Shown piece by piece: positions 31,213 to 41,157 of a stretch of DNA of 46,770 nucleotides (its first letter is position 1; every line of letters begins with the position of its first letter). Under the pieces are notes generated by a model. That model saw only the letters and a program-made list of their open reading frames with translations. It had not been told where the DNA came from and ran no database searches. The DNA is taken from the NCBI RefSeq assembly GCF_018881655.1, contig NZ_JACVPX010000011.1, positions 1 to 46,770 on the forward strand. Reading direction: 5' to 3'. The stretch is from Polynucleobacter sp. Tro8-14-1 (GTDB taxonomy: Bacteria; Pseudomonadota; Gammaproteobacteria; Burkholderiales; Burkholderiaceae). A program made the position numbers and the translations under genes.

Positions 31213-32577
31213 TTAACTGAGCTCGGCTGCAGCAGCAATAGCCTGGTCAATTCGCTCCACTGGAATTACTTTCAACCCTGGAATCTTGGTCTTCGGCATA
31301 TTCGCTTTTGGAATGATGGCCACAGTAAAACCTAATTTAGCAGCTTCTTTCAAGCGCTCTTGACCACGAGGACAAGGACGAATCTCACCAGCCAAACCTA
31401 CTTCACCAAAAACAATCAACTCTTTTGGCAATGCGCGATTTCGAATAGATGACTGAATCGCCAGAAGAACGGCTAAGTCAGCCGCCGGCTCAGAAATCTT
31501 GACGCCGCCTACTGCATTTAAGAATACATCTTGATCAAAACAAGCGACGCCAGCATGACGATGCAGTACCGCCAAAAGCATTGCCAAACGCGCTTGCTCT
31601 AAGCCAACGGCTAAACGACGGGGATTAGGCACATGCGCTGTATCTACTAAAGCCTGAATCTCTACCAATAAAGGTCTACTGCCCTCTTGTGTAACCAATA
31701 CACAAGCGCCCGGAACCATTTGCTCATGTTGTGACAGAAAAATGGCTGATGGATTCGTTACGCCGCGCAGACCTTTTTCGGTCATCGCAAATACGCCCAA
31801 CTCATTGACAGCACCAAAACGGTTCTTGATCGAACGCACTAAGCGGAAAGAGGAATGGGTATCACCCTCAAAATACAAAACGGTATCGACAATGTGCTCT
31901 AAGACCCTAGGACCAGCAAGATGACCATCCTTGGTAACGTGCCCGACCATCAGCACACAGATACCACTTGATTTAGCGGCCCTAGTGAGCTGCGCTGCAC
32001 ACTCACGAACCTGTGCAACAGAGCCAGGAGCCGAACTTAACACCTCTGAATACAAAGTCTGAATCGAATCCACTACCAATACTTGCGGCTTCACGGTATC
32101 CATAATCGATATCAGTTTTTCCAGCTGAATCTCCGCTAACACTTCAAGCTGAGGTGCATCTAAAGCAATACGCTTTGCACGCAGAGCAATCTGCGCAGCG
32201 GATTCTTCTCCACTGCTATAAAGCACATTCATGCCCGCAGAACTCATCTCTGCTAATGCCTGGAGTAGCAAGGTAGATTTACCAATACCAGGATCGCCAC
32301 CCAAAAGTACCACGCCACCAGGAACCAAGCCACCACCTAGTACACGATCAAACTCTTCAACGCCTGTGCTAAATCTTGGCAAGTCTTCAGCGCTAATAGC
32401 GGATAACTTTTGTCTTGGCAGTGATTGCGCCAAGCCCTGAAAGCGTGCATTGGATGTCGTCTCAGGCAAACCCTCTTCCAAGGTATTCCAAGCCTGACAA
32501 GATGGGCACTGGCCCTGCCACTTAGCAGAGGTACCGCCACAAGATTGGCAAATGTAAATCGTTTTGACTTTAGCCAA
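31213..32577 (-). CDS. radA: DNA repair protein RadA
   Basis: RecA-like ATPase that helps process recombination intermediates and extends D-loops. The 454 aa have an N-terminal zinc finger (C10, C13, C24, C27), Walker A GGDPGIGKST (93-102), Walker B VLVVDSIQ (167-174), the diagnostic KNRFG motif (251-255), and a C-terminal Lon-like domain (GGVKISEPAADLAVLLAI). The start is TTG at 32577, which yields MAKVKTIYICQSCGG, matching typical RadA starts; the Shine-Dalgarno is weak (AGG). It follows the small secreted protein gene by 39 bases. Confidence 0.96.
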   Translation of the reverse strand: MAKVKTIYICQSCGGTSAKWQGQCPSCQAWNTLEEGLPETTSNARFQGLAQSLPRQKLSAISAEDLPRFSTGVEEFDRVLGGGLVPGGVVLLGGDPGIGKSTLLLQALAEMSSAGMNVLYSSGEESAAQIALRAKRIALDAPQLEVLAEIQLEKLISIMDTVKPQVLVVDSIQTLYSEVLSSAPGSVAQVRECAAQLTRAAKSSGICVLMVGHVTKDGHLAGPRVLEHIVDTVLYFEGDTHSSFRLVRSIKNRFGAVNELGVFAMTEKGLRGVTNPSAIFLSQHEQMVPGACVLVTQEGSRPLLVEIQALVDTAHVPNPRRLAVGLEQARLAMLLAVLHRHAGVACFDQDVFLNAVGGVKISEPAADLAVLLAIQSSIRNRALPKELIVFGEVGLAGEIRPCPRGQERLKEAAKLGFTVAIIPKANMPKTKIPGLKVIPVERIDQAIAAAAELS

Positions 32578-32616
32578 GGATTGCCTGATTCAATAAAAAG
32601 TAAATTGAGGGAAAAA

Positions 32617-33126
32617 TTAATCGAGCTGGGTGCCCGCTTTATTTTCTTGTGTACGCTTAGGGGCATCTTTACGACGTTGCTCTAAGTCAGCAGCTCTTGC
32701 TGCAGCATCTTTTTGCTTTTGCTCAAACTCGCGTTGATTAGCTGTTCGTTCAGCCGCTTTTTCGGGCGAGGCCCTCTCAGCAGCACGCTTAGCGTCTTCT
32801 TGAGTCTTTAAACTTTCACGAAGCTTACGCTGCACTTCATGCAAAGCCACCTCTTGCTCGCGTATCGGATCGATTTCCTTGCGATAGTCTGCGCGAGCGC
32901 TTCTCAAGCAAGAATTGACCCAGTAATTCTGATAGCAATCAGAGGATGCTTTGCCCCAGCGATATTTAGCCCAGTCACGCTGCAACTCAAGGTCTTGCTC
33001 AATCTTATTCAATTGATCAAGGTCAGCCTCTTCTGCAGGAGTTGCCAATACAACCCCACCTAACGTAGACGCCAACAAAAATATTGAAGTCAATAATTTT
33101 GATTGGAGCAAAAGACTCTTTCTCAA
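32617..33126 (-). CDS. Hypothetical secreted coiled-coil protein
   Basis: I do not recognise a named family. The 169-aa product has a basic N-terminus and hydrophobic stretch ([19 protein letters not shown]) with a likely signal-peptidase cut after A29. A Cys pair (C64, C73) follows in the [19 protein letters not shown] region and could form a disulfide. From about residue 85 it is a highly charged Lys/Arg/Glu/Gln/Ala-rich helix. The start is TTG at 33126, overlapping the kup stop as TTGA, with AAAGG seven bases upstream, so translation appears coupled to kup. Probably a periplasmic helical protein; function unknown. Confidence 0.7.
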   Translation of the reverse strand: MRKSLLLQSKLLTSIFLLASTLGGVVLATPAEEADLDQLNKIEQDLELQRDWAKYRWGKASSDCYQNYWVNSCLRSARADYRKEIDPIREQEVALHEVQRKLRESLKTQEDAKRAAERASPEKAAERTANQREFEQKQKDAAARAADLEQRRKDAPKRTQENKAGTQLD

Positions 33127-35063
33127 ATCTCGACCTTTGCACCCAACTCAACCAAGCGATTTGCAGGAATCTTAAAGAAGTCTGACTGACGTCCAGCATT
33201 TTGATACATCCAAGCAAATAGACGTTCACGCCAGATTGCCATACCTGGCAATGTAGTGGGAACAATAGTATCCCTTGAGAGAAAGAATGAGGTGTTCATT
33301 AAATCAAATTTCAGATCAAACTGACTCTCAAGCAAAGCCAAAATTTGATTGGTATCAGGAGTCTCTTTGAATCCATAAACTGCACGCACTACATAAATAT
33401 TGGGGCCAAGCTCTTTTAAAGTAAGTCTTTGGTCATCACTTACATAGGGCACATCCCAGATACTGCACTTTAAGAAAAAGACACGATCATGAAGTATATG
33501 GTTATGTTTAAGGTTATGCAAAAAAGAAACAGGCAAGTAATCTACATGGGCAGTGAGAAAGATAGCAGTACCTTCTACTCTGTGCGGTGGGTTTAGCAAT
33601 AAAGAAGTGATAAAAGTATCTAGCCGAATTCCGTCATTCAAAACACGTTCGCGAACAATTTGACGACCTTGGTACCAAGTCATCATTAGCAAGAAGCAAA
33701 TCGAAGCAATCACTACTGGGAACCAACCACCTTCAAATAACTTGACCAGGTTTGCGGTGAAGAAGCCGACATCAATAACTAAGAAGCAGCTAATGATGAT
33801 GGCTACAAGAATAGAATTCCACTTCCATAAAGCCTTCATCACCACTGCAGCCAACAAAGTTGTTAAGAGCATTGTGGTTGAAACAGCAACACCGTATGCA
33901 TTAGCTAAGTTTTCAGACTTCTTGAAAGCTAAAACAATTCCAATCACAACAAAGCAAAGCACCCAATTGATAAAAGGAACATAGATCTGCCCTTTCTCCT
34001 TGGCCGAAGTAAATGCGATTTTCATGCGGGGCAAAAAGCCGAGCAAAATAGCTTCGCTAGTCATTGAGTAAGCACCGGAGATACAAGCCTGAGAAGCGAT
34101 TACCGTTGCCAGGGTAGCCAATACCACTAAAGCAAATGTATATGATTCAGGCACCATCAAAAAGAAGGGGTTTGAGACCGTTTCTGGATGAGCCAGGAGC
34201 ATTGCTCCTTGCCCAAAATAATTAATCAATAAACAAGGCATTACCAATAAAAACCAGGCGTATTTAATCGGACGTATTCCAAAATGCCCCATATCTGCAT
34301 ACAAAGCTTCGGCGCCAGTAAGAACCAAAAAGATGGAGCCTGTCACTGCAAATGCGATGCCCGCATCCTGAGTCATAAATTGAAGGGCGTGAATAGGATT
34401 CAAGGCGCCAATAATTTGCGGTGCATCTTGAATTTGGTTGAAGCCCATTAAAGCTAAAGATCCAAACCACACCAACATAACAGGTCCAAAGAGTGCACCA
34501 ACTACTGAAGTACCTTTTTTCTCAAACAAAAATAAGCACAACAAAATTCCAATCGTAATTGGAATAACGTACGGGATAAAGCTATCAGACACAACTGTAG
34601 TGCCCTCGATGGCAGAGAGCACTGAAATAGCAGGAGTAATAACAGCATCGCCATAAAACAGACAGGCACCCAAAACCCCCACAACCATAATAACGATGGA
34701 ACGCTTAGATTTCGTTTTAGCAGTGCGCAAAGCAAGAGCCATCAAAGACAGAATGCCGCCTTCACCATGGTTATTTGCTCGCATGACAAACAATAGATAC
34801 TTGAGCGATACCACCAAAATGAATGACCAAAAAATCATAGAGATGACGCCAAATATAGATTCAGTGGTCATCGGAATGCCATTTTGCGGATCAAAGCAAA
34901 CCTTTAAAGCATAAAGTGGACTAGTGCCAATATCGCCAAAGACAATACCAATTGCGCCCAGCGCTAATGTCGCTAGGCCACCCTTTTGATGATGATCTTG
35001 ACCCTGGATTTCAACCGGACGCAATATCTCTGAGTGCGAAAATTCGGGATTGCTAACTGACAT
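33123..35063 (-). CDS. kup: Low-affinity potassium transporter Kup
   Basis: KUP/HAK/KT-family K+/H+ symporter of the inner membrane. The 646 aa begin with a hydrophilic tail, then [20 protein letters not shown] (35-54), the family's hallmark first membrane segment. About twelve hydrophobic segments follow, with [30 protein letters not shown] and GTGAE-like [14 protein letters not shown] soluble C-terminal domain starts near 480. AAAGGA stands before the ATG at 35063. It is first in the kup / small protein / radA run and diverges from tRNA-fMet. Confidence 0.96.
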   Translation of the reverse strand: MSVSNPEFSHSEILRPVEIQGQDHHQKGGLATLALGAIGIVFGDIGTSPLYALKVCFDPQNGIPMTTESIFGVISMIFWSFILVVSLKYLLFVMRANNHGEGGILSLMALALRTAKTKSKRSIVIMVVGVLGACLFYGDAVITPAISVLSAIEGTTVVSDSFIPYVIPITIGILLCLFLFEKKGTSVVGALFGPVMLVWFGSLALMGFNQIQDAPQIIGALNPIHALQFMTQDAGIAFAVTGSIFLVLTGAEALYADMGHFGIRPIKYAWFLLVMPCLLINYFGQGAMLLAHPETVSNPFFLMVPESYTFALVVLATLATVIASQACISGAYSMTSEAILLGFLPRMKIAFTSAKEKGQIYVPFINWVLCFVVIGIVLAFKKSENLANAYGVAVSTTMLLTTLLAAVVMKALWKWNSILVAIIISCFLVIDVGFFTANLVKLFEGGWFPVVIASICFLLMMTWYQGRQIVRERVLNDGIRLDTFITSLLLNPPHRVEGTAIFLTAHVDYLPVSFLHNLKHNHILHDRVFFLKCSIWDVPYVSDDQRLTLKELGPNIYVVRAVYGFKETPDTNQILALLESQFDLKFDLMNTSFFLSRDTIVPTTLPGMAIWRERLFAWMYQNAGRQSDFFKIPANRLVELGAKVEI

Positions 35064-35190
35064 GAATCATCCTTTTATAGGCCAAATGTTCAACTTAATG
35101 CGTGGCGATATGTTACTCCTTAACGATACCCATCAAATCCAGACTTTCCTTAATAAAACTGCTCATTTATGCGTTATTTACAGGAATACC

Positions 35191-35220
35191 TCGACAGAGG
35201 CCCCCAAAAAATGGTAGAAT
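35191..35220 (+). promoter_or_regulatory. Promoter of the initiator tRNA gene
   Basis: TCGACA (35191-35196) and TAGAAT (35215-35220) with 18-nt spacing. Each differs from consensus by one base. The predicted transcript would begin only a few bases before the tRNA 5' end, as is common for single tRNA genes. Confidence 0.6.
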
Positions 35221-35232
35221 TTCAGCTTCAGA

Positions 35233-35309
<77 letters not shown>

Positions 35310-35322
35310 AGAATTACGTACT

Positions 35323-35354
35323 AAGCCCTTAATTTTTAAGGGCTTTTTGCTTTT
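35323..35354 (+). terminator. Intrinsic terminator of tRNA-fMet
   Basis: A perfect 10-bp stem AAGCCCTTAA/TTAAGGGCTT (35323-35345, 3-nt T loop) followed by TTTGCTTTT, starting 14 bases after the tRNA 3' end. Confidence 0.85.
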
Positions 35355-35362
35355 CTGGGCAT

Positions 35363-35392
35363 TAAAAAAGCCCAATTTCTCGGGCTTTTTAG
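35363..35392 (-). terminator. Intrinsic terminator of the comEC/lipoprotein run
   Basis: AAAAAGCCC (35365-35373) pairs with GGGCTTTTT (35382-35390) around an 8-nt loop, giving a symmetric A-stem-T structure. It lies 17 bases beyond the stop of the minus-strand glycine-zipper gene and can also work as a second stop for the plus-strand tRNA transcript. Confidence 0.8.
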
Positions 35393-35408
35393 CTATTTCA
35401 GGGTGGCT

Positions 35409-35780
35409 TTAGTTCAAAACCTTGTACCCGCGACCACTCAAACATCTCTTCACAACAGCCTCTTGAGCCTGATTACCAGTAAATGCACCGCCTGCACCAC
35501 CAATCACCGCGCCAGCTCCAGCAGCCTGTACGATGCCCGTTTTATTGCCGCCTGTAACAAGTCCTAATAAGCCACCAACTACAGCGCCAGCGCCAGCGCC
35601 TTTGGCCGCAGTCTCACCCATACCTGATTGCTGTTGAGCATAGTTTTGACAGTCTTTTAAATCGCTCTCATATGCAGCCTCATTGACGCCCTTCATATCC
35701 ACTAGGGGGCGAACATTCGCACCGGCACACCCAACCGTCACAGCAACCACCAGAGAACATAGGCCAAGTAACTTATTCAT
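35409..35780 (-). CDS. Glycine-zipper outer-membrane lipoprotein-like protein
   Basis: The 123-aa product begins with a signal sequence MNKLLGLCSLVVAVTVGCAG in which C18 could be the lipidated cysteine, although the lipobox TVGC is imperfect at -3. The centre is a tandem glycine zipper (KGAGAGAVVGGLLGLVTGG and AAGAGAVIGGAGGAFTGN), the pattern of Gly-zipper_2TM membrane proteins. It ends KRCLSGRGYKVLN. The ATG at 35780 has AAAGGA eight bases upstream; an upstream in-frame extension to 35822 would run into comEC. Last gene before a terminator. The role is unknown; such proteins usually sit in the envelope. Confidence 0.8.
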   Translation of the reverse strand: MNKLLGLCSLVVAVTVGCAGANVRPLVDMKGVNEAAYESDLKDCQNYAQQQSGMGETAAKGAGAGAVVGGLLGLVTGGNKTGIVQAAGAGAVIGGAGGAFTGNQAQEAVVKRCLSGRGYKVLN

Positions 35781-35803
35781 CTGCAGAATCCTTTTATTCA
35801 ATT

Positions 35804-38284
35804 TCACATCGATCGATGCCATATCCGTTTTATATCATGTCGCAAAAACTGTGTCGAAGATTTTGAATTATTTTTAAATAGCCAAGCCTGGGCACCTGTT
35901 TTCGGCGTTTGATGAAAAGGAATCCCTAAATTCTGATAGCGTGCCGTGACATCTGGATGTGGATGCCCATAGCGATTGCGATAGCCATTCTGTGCAAAAG
36001 CCTGATGAGGTTCCAATCTTTTTAGAAGCGCCAAGGAAGAGGAAGTTTTGCTGCCATGATGTGGTGCCATAAAAATCAATTCCCTGTCGCCGATTTCATA
36101 CAACATTTTCTCATCTAAGCGCTCAGTAACTTCTGCTTCACCTTGCTTTTCAACATCACCCGTTAACCAAAGCGAACTTTGTTGATTGCGTACCTCAAGC
36201 ACGCAACTCATTTCATTGGGCTTCCCAGGATATTGATCAGCAAATACTATCTCTTCATGAGGATGCCAAATTACAAATTCGACACCATCCCATTTCCAAC
36301 GCTGACCAAAGCGACAGGAAATGGCCGGAATCTTTCTTTTATGTAAATTTTGAAGTAATGGATTAGCGCTAGGCAAAGATCCCATCATCAAGTCAAATTG
36401 AATACTCTTCAGAAGTGTTGCAGCCCCACCAATATGATCACTATCGCTATGACTAATGACCATACGATCAATGTGATAGATCCCCTGGCCACGCAAATAG
36501 GGAAGAATTATTCTCTGACCTGCATCATCTTTCTTGCCTTGAATAGGCCCTGTGTCGTATAGCAATTTTCTATTAGCGGTTTCGATGAGAACTGCAGTGC
36601 CCTGACCAATATCAAAAACACTCGCCCTAAACTCTCCTTGAGCGAGATGTACATCTCCAAATAATTGGCTTGGCCAAAAAAATAAGGGGATAGATAAAAG
36701 GATGCCAAGCAATCGACCTCTCCATGTTTCACCAATCGGACCAGGTCGAATTGCATACACAATTCCACATCCAGCTATCACCAGCATCCACCACTCAGGC
36801 TGTTTTGACCAAGCCACAGACCAACTCCAACTCGCCATCCATTCCAGGATGACTGCAAGATATTCCATGGATGCATGCGCCGGCAATAAGAGCCAGCGGC
36901 CGATAAATTCTGGGAGTAAGGCACCGGCAATTGCCAGCGGAGTCACGATATAACTGACCAGCGGAATAGCAAATGCATTAGCCAGTGGTGAAACAATTGA
37001 AACTTGGTAAAACCAATACAAAGTCAATGGCAGCAGCGCCAGTGTGACAACAGCCTGGACACGGCACGCCTCACGAAGGGCTTGCCCCATACGATGCATC
37101 CAATGCGTTTCGAATTCTTTTCCCGTGGGAATGCCCAATAGACCAGAAGAATCCCCCATGGCATACAGAATGGCAGCTACAGCACCGAAAGATAACCAAA
37201 AGCCTGGCGTGTAGGGAGCCATAGGATCGATGAGCAACACGAATGCCAGAGCCCACCACCAGATATCAAAGGAACGTGGATTTCGGCCGGTCCATAAAGC
37301 GAATGCCACTACCCCAACCATATACATCGTTCTTTGCGCTGGAATCTGAAAGCCCGCCAACCAGGCATAGATAAACGCAGTTACAAATCCCGCTACAGCC
37401 GCTACCTTACTGACCGGAGAAATCAGTGGCCATGTGCGTCGACGCCATATAAATGCAGCAAATGAAGCGCCAACTCCTGCCAACATAGTTACATGGAGTC
37501 CAGATATAGAGATGAGATGCCCAATACCCGTTGCATTAAATACTTGCCAGTCATCTTGATCGATGGCGTTCTGATCCCCCATTACCAAAGCAATCAAAAC
37601 ACCTACATACCTCGCATCATCCGGCAGCATAGACTGAATCTTTTTTCGCAGATGCCATCTAGCAAGCTCCATGCGTAACTCAAACTCTGTCCAAGCGATA
37701 TCTTTATCCAGCAATAACTCGCCAGACCTTACAGATCCGCTAGCTCCAAAGTCTTGATGAAAAGACCAACGCTCAAAATCAAAGGTATGTGGATTTAAGG
37801 AACCATAAGGTCGCTTTAGCTTTGCCCTGATCTTCCAGCGCTGTCCAGGAATTACCTCTGGAATCGCTTGAGGATTTCTCCAAGCAGGCTGCCAACTCAA
37901 ATAGATTTTCTCTGGAAAGTAATTCAGGGCTTCTTTTCCAGAGAAGGCCTCGTCAACCTCAAAGGCAAACTTGGCGCCCGATGAATTACTTTGCGGCAAT
38001 GCTGCAACTCTTCCCTTGAGCGTTAACTCCTTACCCTCCAACTCTGTTGCAAGAATATTCTTTAAGCGATTTTCAGCATACAAAGCATTCCATGCAAAAC
38101 CTACTACAACTAGCAAACTAATCAGTGCAAATTTCTTTAGAAGAGATTCTGGATTAGAAAGCAGGATTGTCAGCAAACAAACTGCGCCAAAAGTAATGCA
38201 GGAAATGAGCCAATATTCTGGCAATTGCGGCAAAAATAAAAGGAGTAATCCCCCGGCAATGAATGCCGTAATAGCTAATCGCAA
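35804..38284 (-). CDS. comEC: DNA internalization-related competence protein ComEC/Rec2
   Basis: Predicted inner-membrane channel that carries single-stranded DNA into the cytoplasm during natural transformation. The 826 aa show the three expected parts: an N-terminal OB-like domain (about 85-200, DUF4131 type), a polytopic competence domain with GIGHLISISGLHVTM and FQIPAQRTMYMV, and a C-terminal metallo-beta-lactamase domain with FDIGQGTAVLIE, HSDSDHIGG (612-620), LTGDVEKQGE and APHHGSKTSSS. No key motif is missing. The start is TTG at 38284, four bases after the tatD stop and without a clear Shine-Dalgarno, so it likely relies on coupling. It suggests competence, but the pilus genes needed are outside the window. 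Confidence 0.93.
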   Translation of the reverse strand: MRLAITAFIAGGLLLLFLPQLPEYWLISCITFGAVCLLTILLSNPESLLKKFALISLLVVVGFAWNALYAENRLKNILATELEGKELTLKGRVAALPQSNSSGAKFAFEVDEAFSGKEALNYFPEKIYLSWQPAWRNPQAIPEVIPGQRWKIRAKLKRPYGSLNPHTFDFERWSFHQDFGASGSVRSGELLLDKDIAWTEFELRMELARWHLRKKIQSMLPDDARYVGVLIALVMGDQNAIDQDDWQVFNATGIGHLISISGLHVTMLAGVGASFAAFIWRRRTWPLISPVSKVAAVAGFVTAFIYAWLAGFQIPAQRTMYMVGVVAFALWTGRNPRSFDIWWWALAFVLLIDPMAPYTPGFWLSFGAVAAILYAMGDSSGLLGIPTGKEFETHWMHRMGQALREACRVQAVVTLALLPLTLYWFYQVSIVSPLANAFAIPLVSYIVTPLAIAGALLPEFIGRWLLLPAHASMEYLAVILEWMASWSWSVAWSKQPEWWMLVIAGCGIVYAIRPGPIGETWRGRLLGILLSIPLFFWPSQLFGDVHLAQGEFRASVFDIGQGTAVLIETANRKLLYDTGPIQGKKDDAGQRIILPYLRGQGIYHIDRMVISHSDSDHIGGAATLLKSIQFDLMMGSLPSANPLLQNLHKRKIPAISCRFGQRWKWDGVEFVIWHPHEEIVFADQYPGKPNEMSCVLEVRNQQSSLWLTGDVEKQGEAEVTERLDEKMLYEIGDRELIFMAPHHGSKTSSSLALLKRLEPHQAFAQNGYRNRYGHPHPDVTARYQNLGIPFHQTPKTGAQAWLFKNNSKSSTQFLRHDIKRIWHRSM

Positions 38285-38288
38285 GAAA

Positions 38289-39134
38289 TTAAGAGGCTAA
38301 GTTGAGACTTAAGAGCTGAGGAATACCTGCGCAGAGGGCAGACCAGCGTGGCAACACTTGCATTGCATTACCCCATATCGCCGAAGCAAATTCAGCATCA
38401 CTGACACCCCTAACTAAGGCAAGTTCTTTTGCAATCCGCGGTAGAAAAGCAGGCTCATTAAAAGCAATACCCTCCCCTCTGAGCCATGCTGGTGGGATGT
38501 CGGGAGAATCTGTTTCAGTCACCATACTGTCAAGCGGCAATTCTTTTAAAAGTCTACGGATTTGCAAAGCGCGCTCATAAGTCGCTGCACCGCCAAATCC
38601 CAATTTAAATCCGAGCTCAATAAATTGCTCGGCCTGCTGAAAGCTGCCATTAAAAGCATGCGCAATTCCACTGGGGATACTTCGACGACGCAAGACTTTT
38701 AAGATTGCATCCTGAGAACGACGTACATGCAAGATTACAGGCAATTGATATTTCTGAGCCAAATCTAATTGCGCATTGAAAAAGAACTCCTGCTTATGGG
38801 GATCTAAATCCTCAATGAAATAATCTAAGCCAATCTCACCAACACCCACAAAGCGAGGATCAGATATAGATTCAACAATTCTTTTCTCAAGTGTTTCGAT
38901 ATCGCCCTCTTGGGCTTGATTGGTATATAGCGGATGTATTCCCAAGGTATAAACCAAACCCGGGATTTCTTGACTATATTGATGGGCTAACTCTCTAATA
39001 TGAGCACAGTCAGCCATCTTCACAGCAGGCAATAGTATTGCTTTAACGTTTTTTTCAGCAGCCGCCTGAATAATTGTCGGCAATGAAGTTGCAAACTCAG
39101 GGGCATCTAGATGGCAATGGGTATCAATCCACAT
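38289..39134 (-). CDS. tatD: TatD-family metal-dependent deoxyribonuclease
   Basis: TIM-barrel hydrolase of the TatD/YcfH family, with 3'-5' DNase or related activity. The 281 aa show all metal ligands: MWIDTHCHLD (H6, H8), VGVGEIGLDYF, LPVILHVRRS, IAHAFNG and ETDSPD. I chose the ATG at 39134 because the protein then begins MWIDTHCHLD, as relatives do. A GTG at 39149 overlaps the lolD stop as GTGA and would add five residues. It lies between lolD and comEC in one run. Confidence 0.92.
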   Translation of the reverse strand: MWIDTHCHLDAPEFATSLPTIIQAAAEKNVKAILLPAVKMADCAHIRELAHQYSQEIPGLVYTLGIHPLYTNQAQEGDIETLEKRIVESISDPRFVGVGEIGLDYFIEDLDPHKQEFFFNAQLDLAQKYQLPVILHVRRSQDAILKVLRRRSIPSGIAHAFNGSFQQAEQFIELGFKLGFGGAATYERALQIRRLLKELPLDSMVTETDSPDIPPAWLRGEGIAFNEPAFLPRIAKELALVRGVSDAEFASAIWGNAMQVLPRWSALCAGIPQLLSLNLAS

Positions 39135-39145
39135 GGGATGCCCAC

Positions 39146-39856
39146 TCACACAGAAAATGATTTTAATACTCCACGCTCTAAATGCAAGGTCCGATCACAA
39201 CGCTTAGCTCGCACCGGGTCATGCGTCACGATCACAAAGGCTGTACCCTGATCTCGAGCGATGTCCAACATCAAATCAAATACGCCATCTGCAGTCTCGG
39301 TATCCAGATTGCCGGTTGGCTCATCTGCCAGAACGCAAGCGGGATTACCAACCAAGGCACGAGCTACTGCCACACGCTGACGCTCTCCTCCAGATAATTC
39401 ACCTGGAGTATGGAGTTCACGTGCAGCTAAGCCAACCGCCTTAAGCATCTTGCTAGCGCGCTCCATTGACTCATCATTACTAAGGCCACGAATACGCAAA
39501 GGCAAAGCCACATTCTCTGCAGCACTAAATTCATCTAAGAGATGATGGAATTGATAAATAAACCCAAGACTATGGTTACGCAGTTGATCTAACTTCTTCA
39601 CTGATAAGTTATTCAAGTTAGAACCAGCCAAAATGACGGAGCCAGCGCTTGGAGTATCTAAACCACCCAATAAATGAAGTAAGGTGCTCTTGCCAGAACC
39701 TGAAGAACCGACGATAGCCACCTTCTCCGATGGAGAAATATCCAAATCAATCGCTTTTAATACCTCTACGGCAGTGGGTCCTTGACCATAGGTCTTGGCT
39801 AAGCCTCTGGCTTTCAGCACTAAGCTATTGATATCACTCATAGCTGAATTACTCAT
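39146..39856 (-). CDS. lolD: Lipoprotein-releasing system ATP-binding protein LolD
   Basis: ABC ATPase that drives extraction of outer-membrane lipoproteins from the inner membrane. The 236 aa show Walker [10 protein letters not shown] (50-58), the LolD-type Q-loop region [18 protein letters not shown], signature [15 protein letters not shown], Walker [13 protein letters not shown] and the H-loop VTHDP. I chose the ATG at 39856, which overlaps the lolC end by eight bases (ATGAGTAA). An ATG at 39841 is an alternative, and a longer frame runs back into lolC without a plausible start. Confidence 0.95.
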   Translation of the reverse strand: MSNSAMSDINSLVLKARGLAKTYGQGPTAVEVLKAIDLDISPSEKVAIVGSSGSGKSTLLHLLGGLDTPSAGSVILAGSNLNNLSVKKLDQLRNHSLGFIYQFHHLLDEFSAAENVALPLRIRGLSNDESMERASKMLKAVGLAARELHTPGELSGGERQRVAVARALVGNPACVLADEPTGNLDTETADGVFDLMLDIARDQGTAFVIVTHDPVRAKRCDRTLHLERGVLKSFSV

Positions 39857-41111
39857 AACGCAGGGCCTCCGCAGGTTGTACCTTGGCAGCACGACGACTT
39901 GGGTAAAGCGTCGCCAACACAGAAAGACCAAATGCCATTAATCCCACAGTCAGTACATCGCTAGTCCTAACATCAGAAGGCAATTCGCTAATGAAATACA
40001 CCTCACGCGGCAAAAACTGCACACGGAAAATGGCTTCAATGACCGGCACGATGACATCAATGTTCAGCGCAATCAATAGACCCAATGCAACACCAACCAA
40101 GGAACCCAAAAGACCAATCGCCAATCCCTGAATTAAAAATATTCTTTGAATGAGTCCAGGGCTTGCACCCATAGTTCTCAGAATAGCAATATCGGCCTGT
40201 TTCTCATTAACCGTCATCACCAGAGTAGATACCAAATTAAATGCGGCTACGGCAATAATTAAAGTCAGAATGATGAACATCATCTTTCTTTCAGTCTGAA
40301 CTGCTGCAAACCAATTGCGGTTTGATCTTGACCAGTCAGTGACCCAAAGCGCCTGAGGAACAATCGCCGCTAACTCATTAGCGACTTCTGGGGCCCGTTG
40401 CATATCATCTACCTTGACGCGCAGGCCTGACGGATCATGTAGGCGCAACAGGGCAGCAGCGTCCTTCCAATGCATGATAGCTAGAGAGCTGTCGTATTCA
40501 TAATGGCCGCTGTCAACAATGCCGACTACCTGCAAAGTGCGCATCCGCGGCATAGCACCTGCTGGAGTTAAATCACTTTCTGGAACAATTAAATTAATAC
40601 GATCGCCGACATGTGCACCAACAATGGCCGCAAGTTGTGCGCCTAAAGCGACACCAAAACTACCGGGCTTTAGATCATCAATATTGCCGTTAACAAATTG
40701 TTTTGGTAAATCCGAAACCTTACCTTCTTCGCTAGGCAAGATGCCACGAATAGCAACGCCACGCATTACCCCTTCGCGAGTCAATAAACCTTGAGAACTC
40801 ACCATGGGTGCCACACCAATAACGTGTGGTTGAGCTGCAACCTTCAGCGCCAGTGGCTCCCAGTTTGCCAGTCCATCAGGAGCGGTAATCTCCACATGAG
40901 ATAGCACCGACAACATACGATCACGCACTTCCTTTTGGAAACCGTTCATCACCGAAAGAACCACAATCAGCGCGGCAACCCCTAAGGCGATACCAGCAGT
41001 AGAAATCCCGGAGATAAAGGATAGGAAACCATCGCGCTTCCCCACCGTCTTACGACGCTTGGATCGGGTGTAGCGCAGGCCAATTTCTAGCTCAATAGGA
41101 AGTCTTAACAT
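39849..41111 (-). CDS. lolC: Lipoprotein-releasing system permease LolC/LolE family
   Basis: Membrane partner of LolD. The 420 aa have an N-terminal membrane segment ([20 protein letters not shown]), a large periplasmic MacB-like domain, and three C-terminal membrane segments ([39 protein letters not shown]; the last near [20 protein letters not shown]). The start is the ATG at 41111, giving [17 protein letters not shown]; a GTG six bases earlier is possible. There is only one permease gene beside lolD, so a homodimer or a LolF-type arrangement is likely unless another copy exists elsewhere. Confidence 0.92.
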   Translation of the reverse strand: MLRLPIELEIGLRYTRSKRRKTVGKRDGFLSFISGISTAGIALGVAALIVVLSVMNGFQKEVRDRMLSVLSHVEITAPDGLANWEPLALKVAAQPHVIGVAPMVSSQGLLTREGVMRGVAIRGILPSEEGKVSDLPKQFVNGNIDDLKPGSFGVALGAQLAAIVGAHVGDRINLIVPESDLTPAGAMPRMRTLQVVGIVDSGHYEYDSSLAIMHWKDAAALLRLHDPSGLRVKVDDMQRAPEVANELAAIVPQALWVTDWSRSNRNWFAAVQTERKMMFIILTLIIAVAAFNLVSTLVMTVNEKQADIAILRTMGASPGLIQRIFLIQGLAIGLLGSLVGVALGLLIALNIDVIVPVIEAIFRVQFLPREVYFISELPSDVRTSDVLTVGLMAFGLSVLATLYPSRRAAKVQPAEALRYE

Positions 41112-41157
41112 AGCCACAGTTTAGTGAATCGCGCAGACAAACTGATGGAATACTTAA

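Noticed and set aside
36508..36768. 86-codon minus-strand frame overlapping comEC
   Set aside because: Out-of-frame shadow of the intact ComEC beta-lactamase region.
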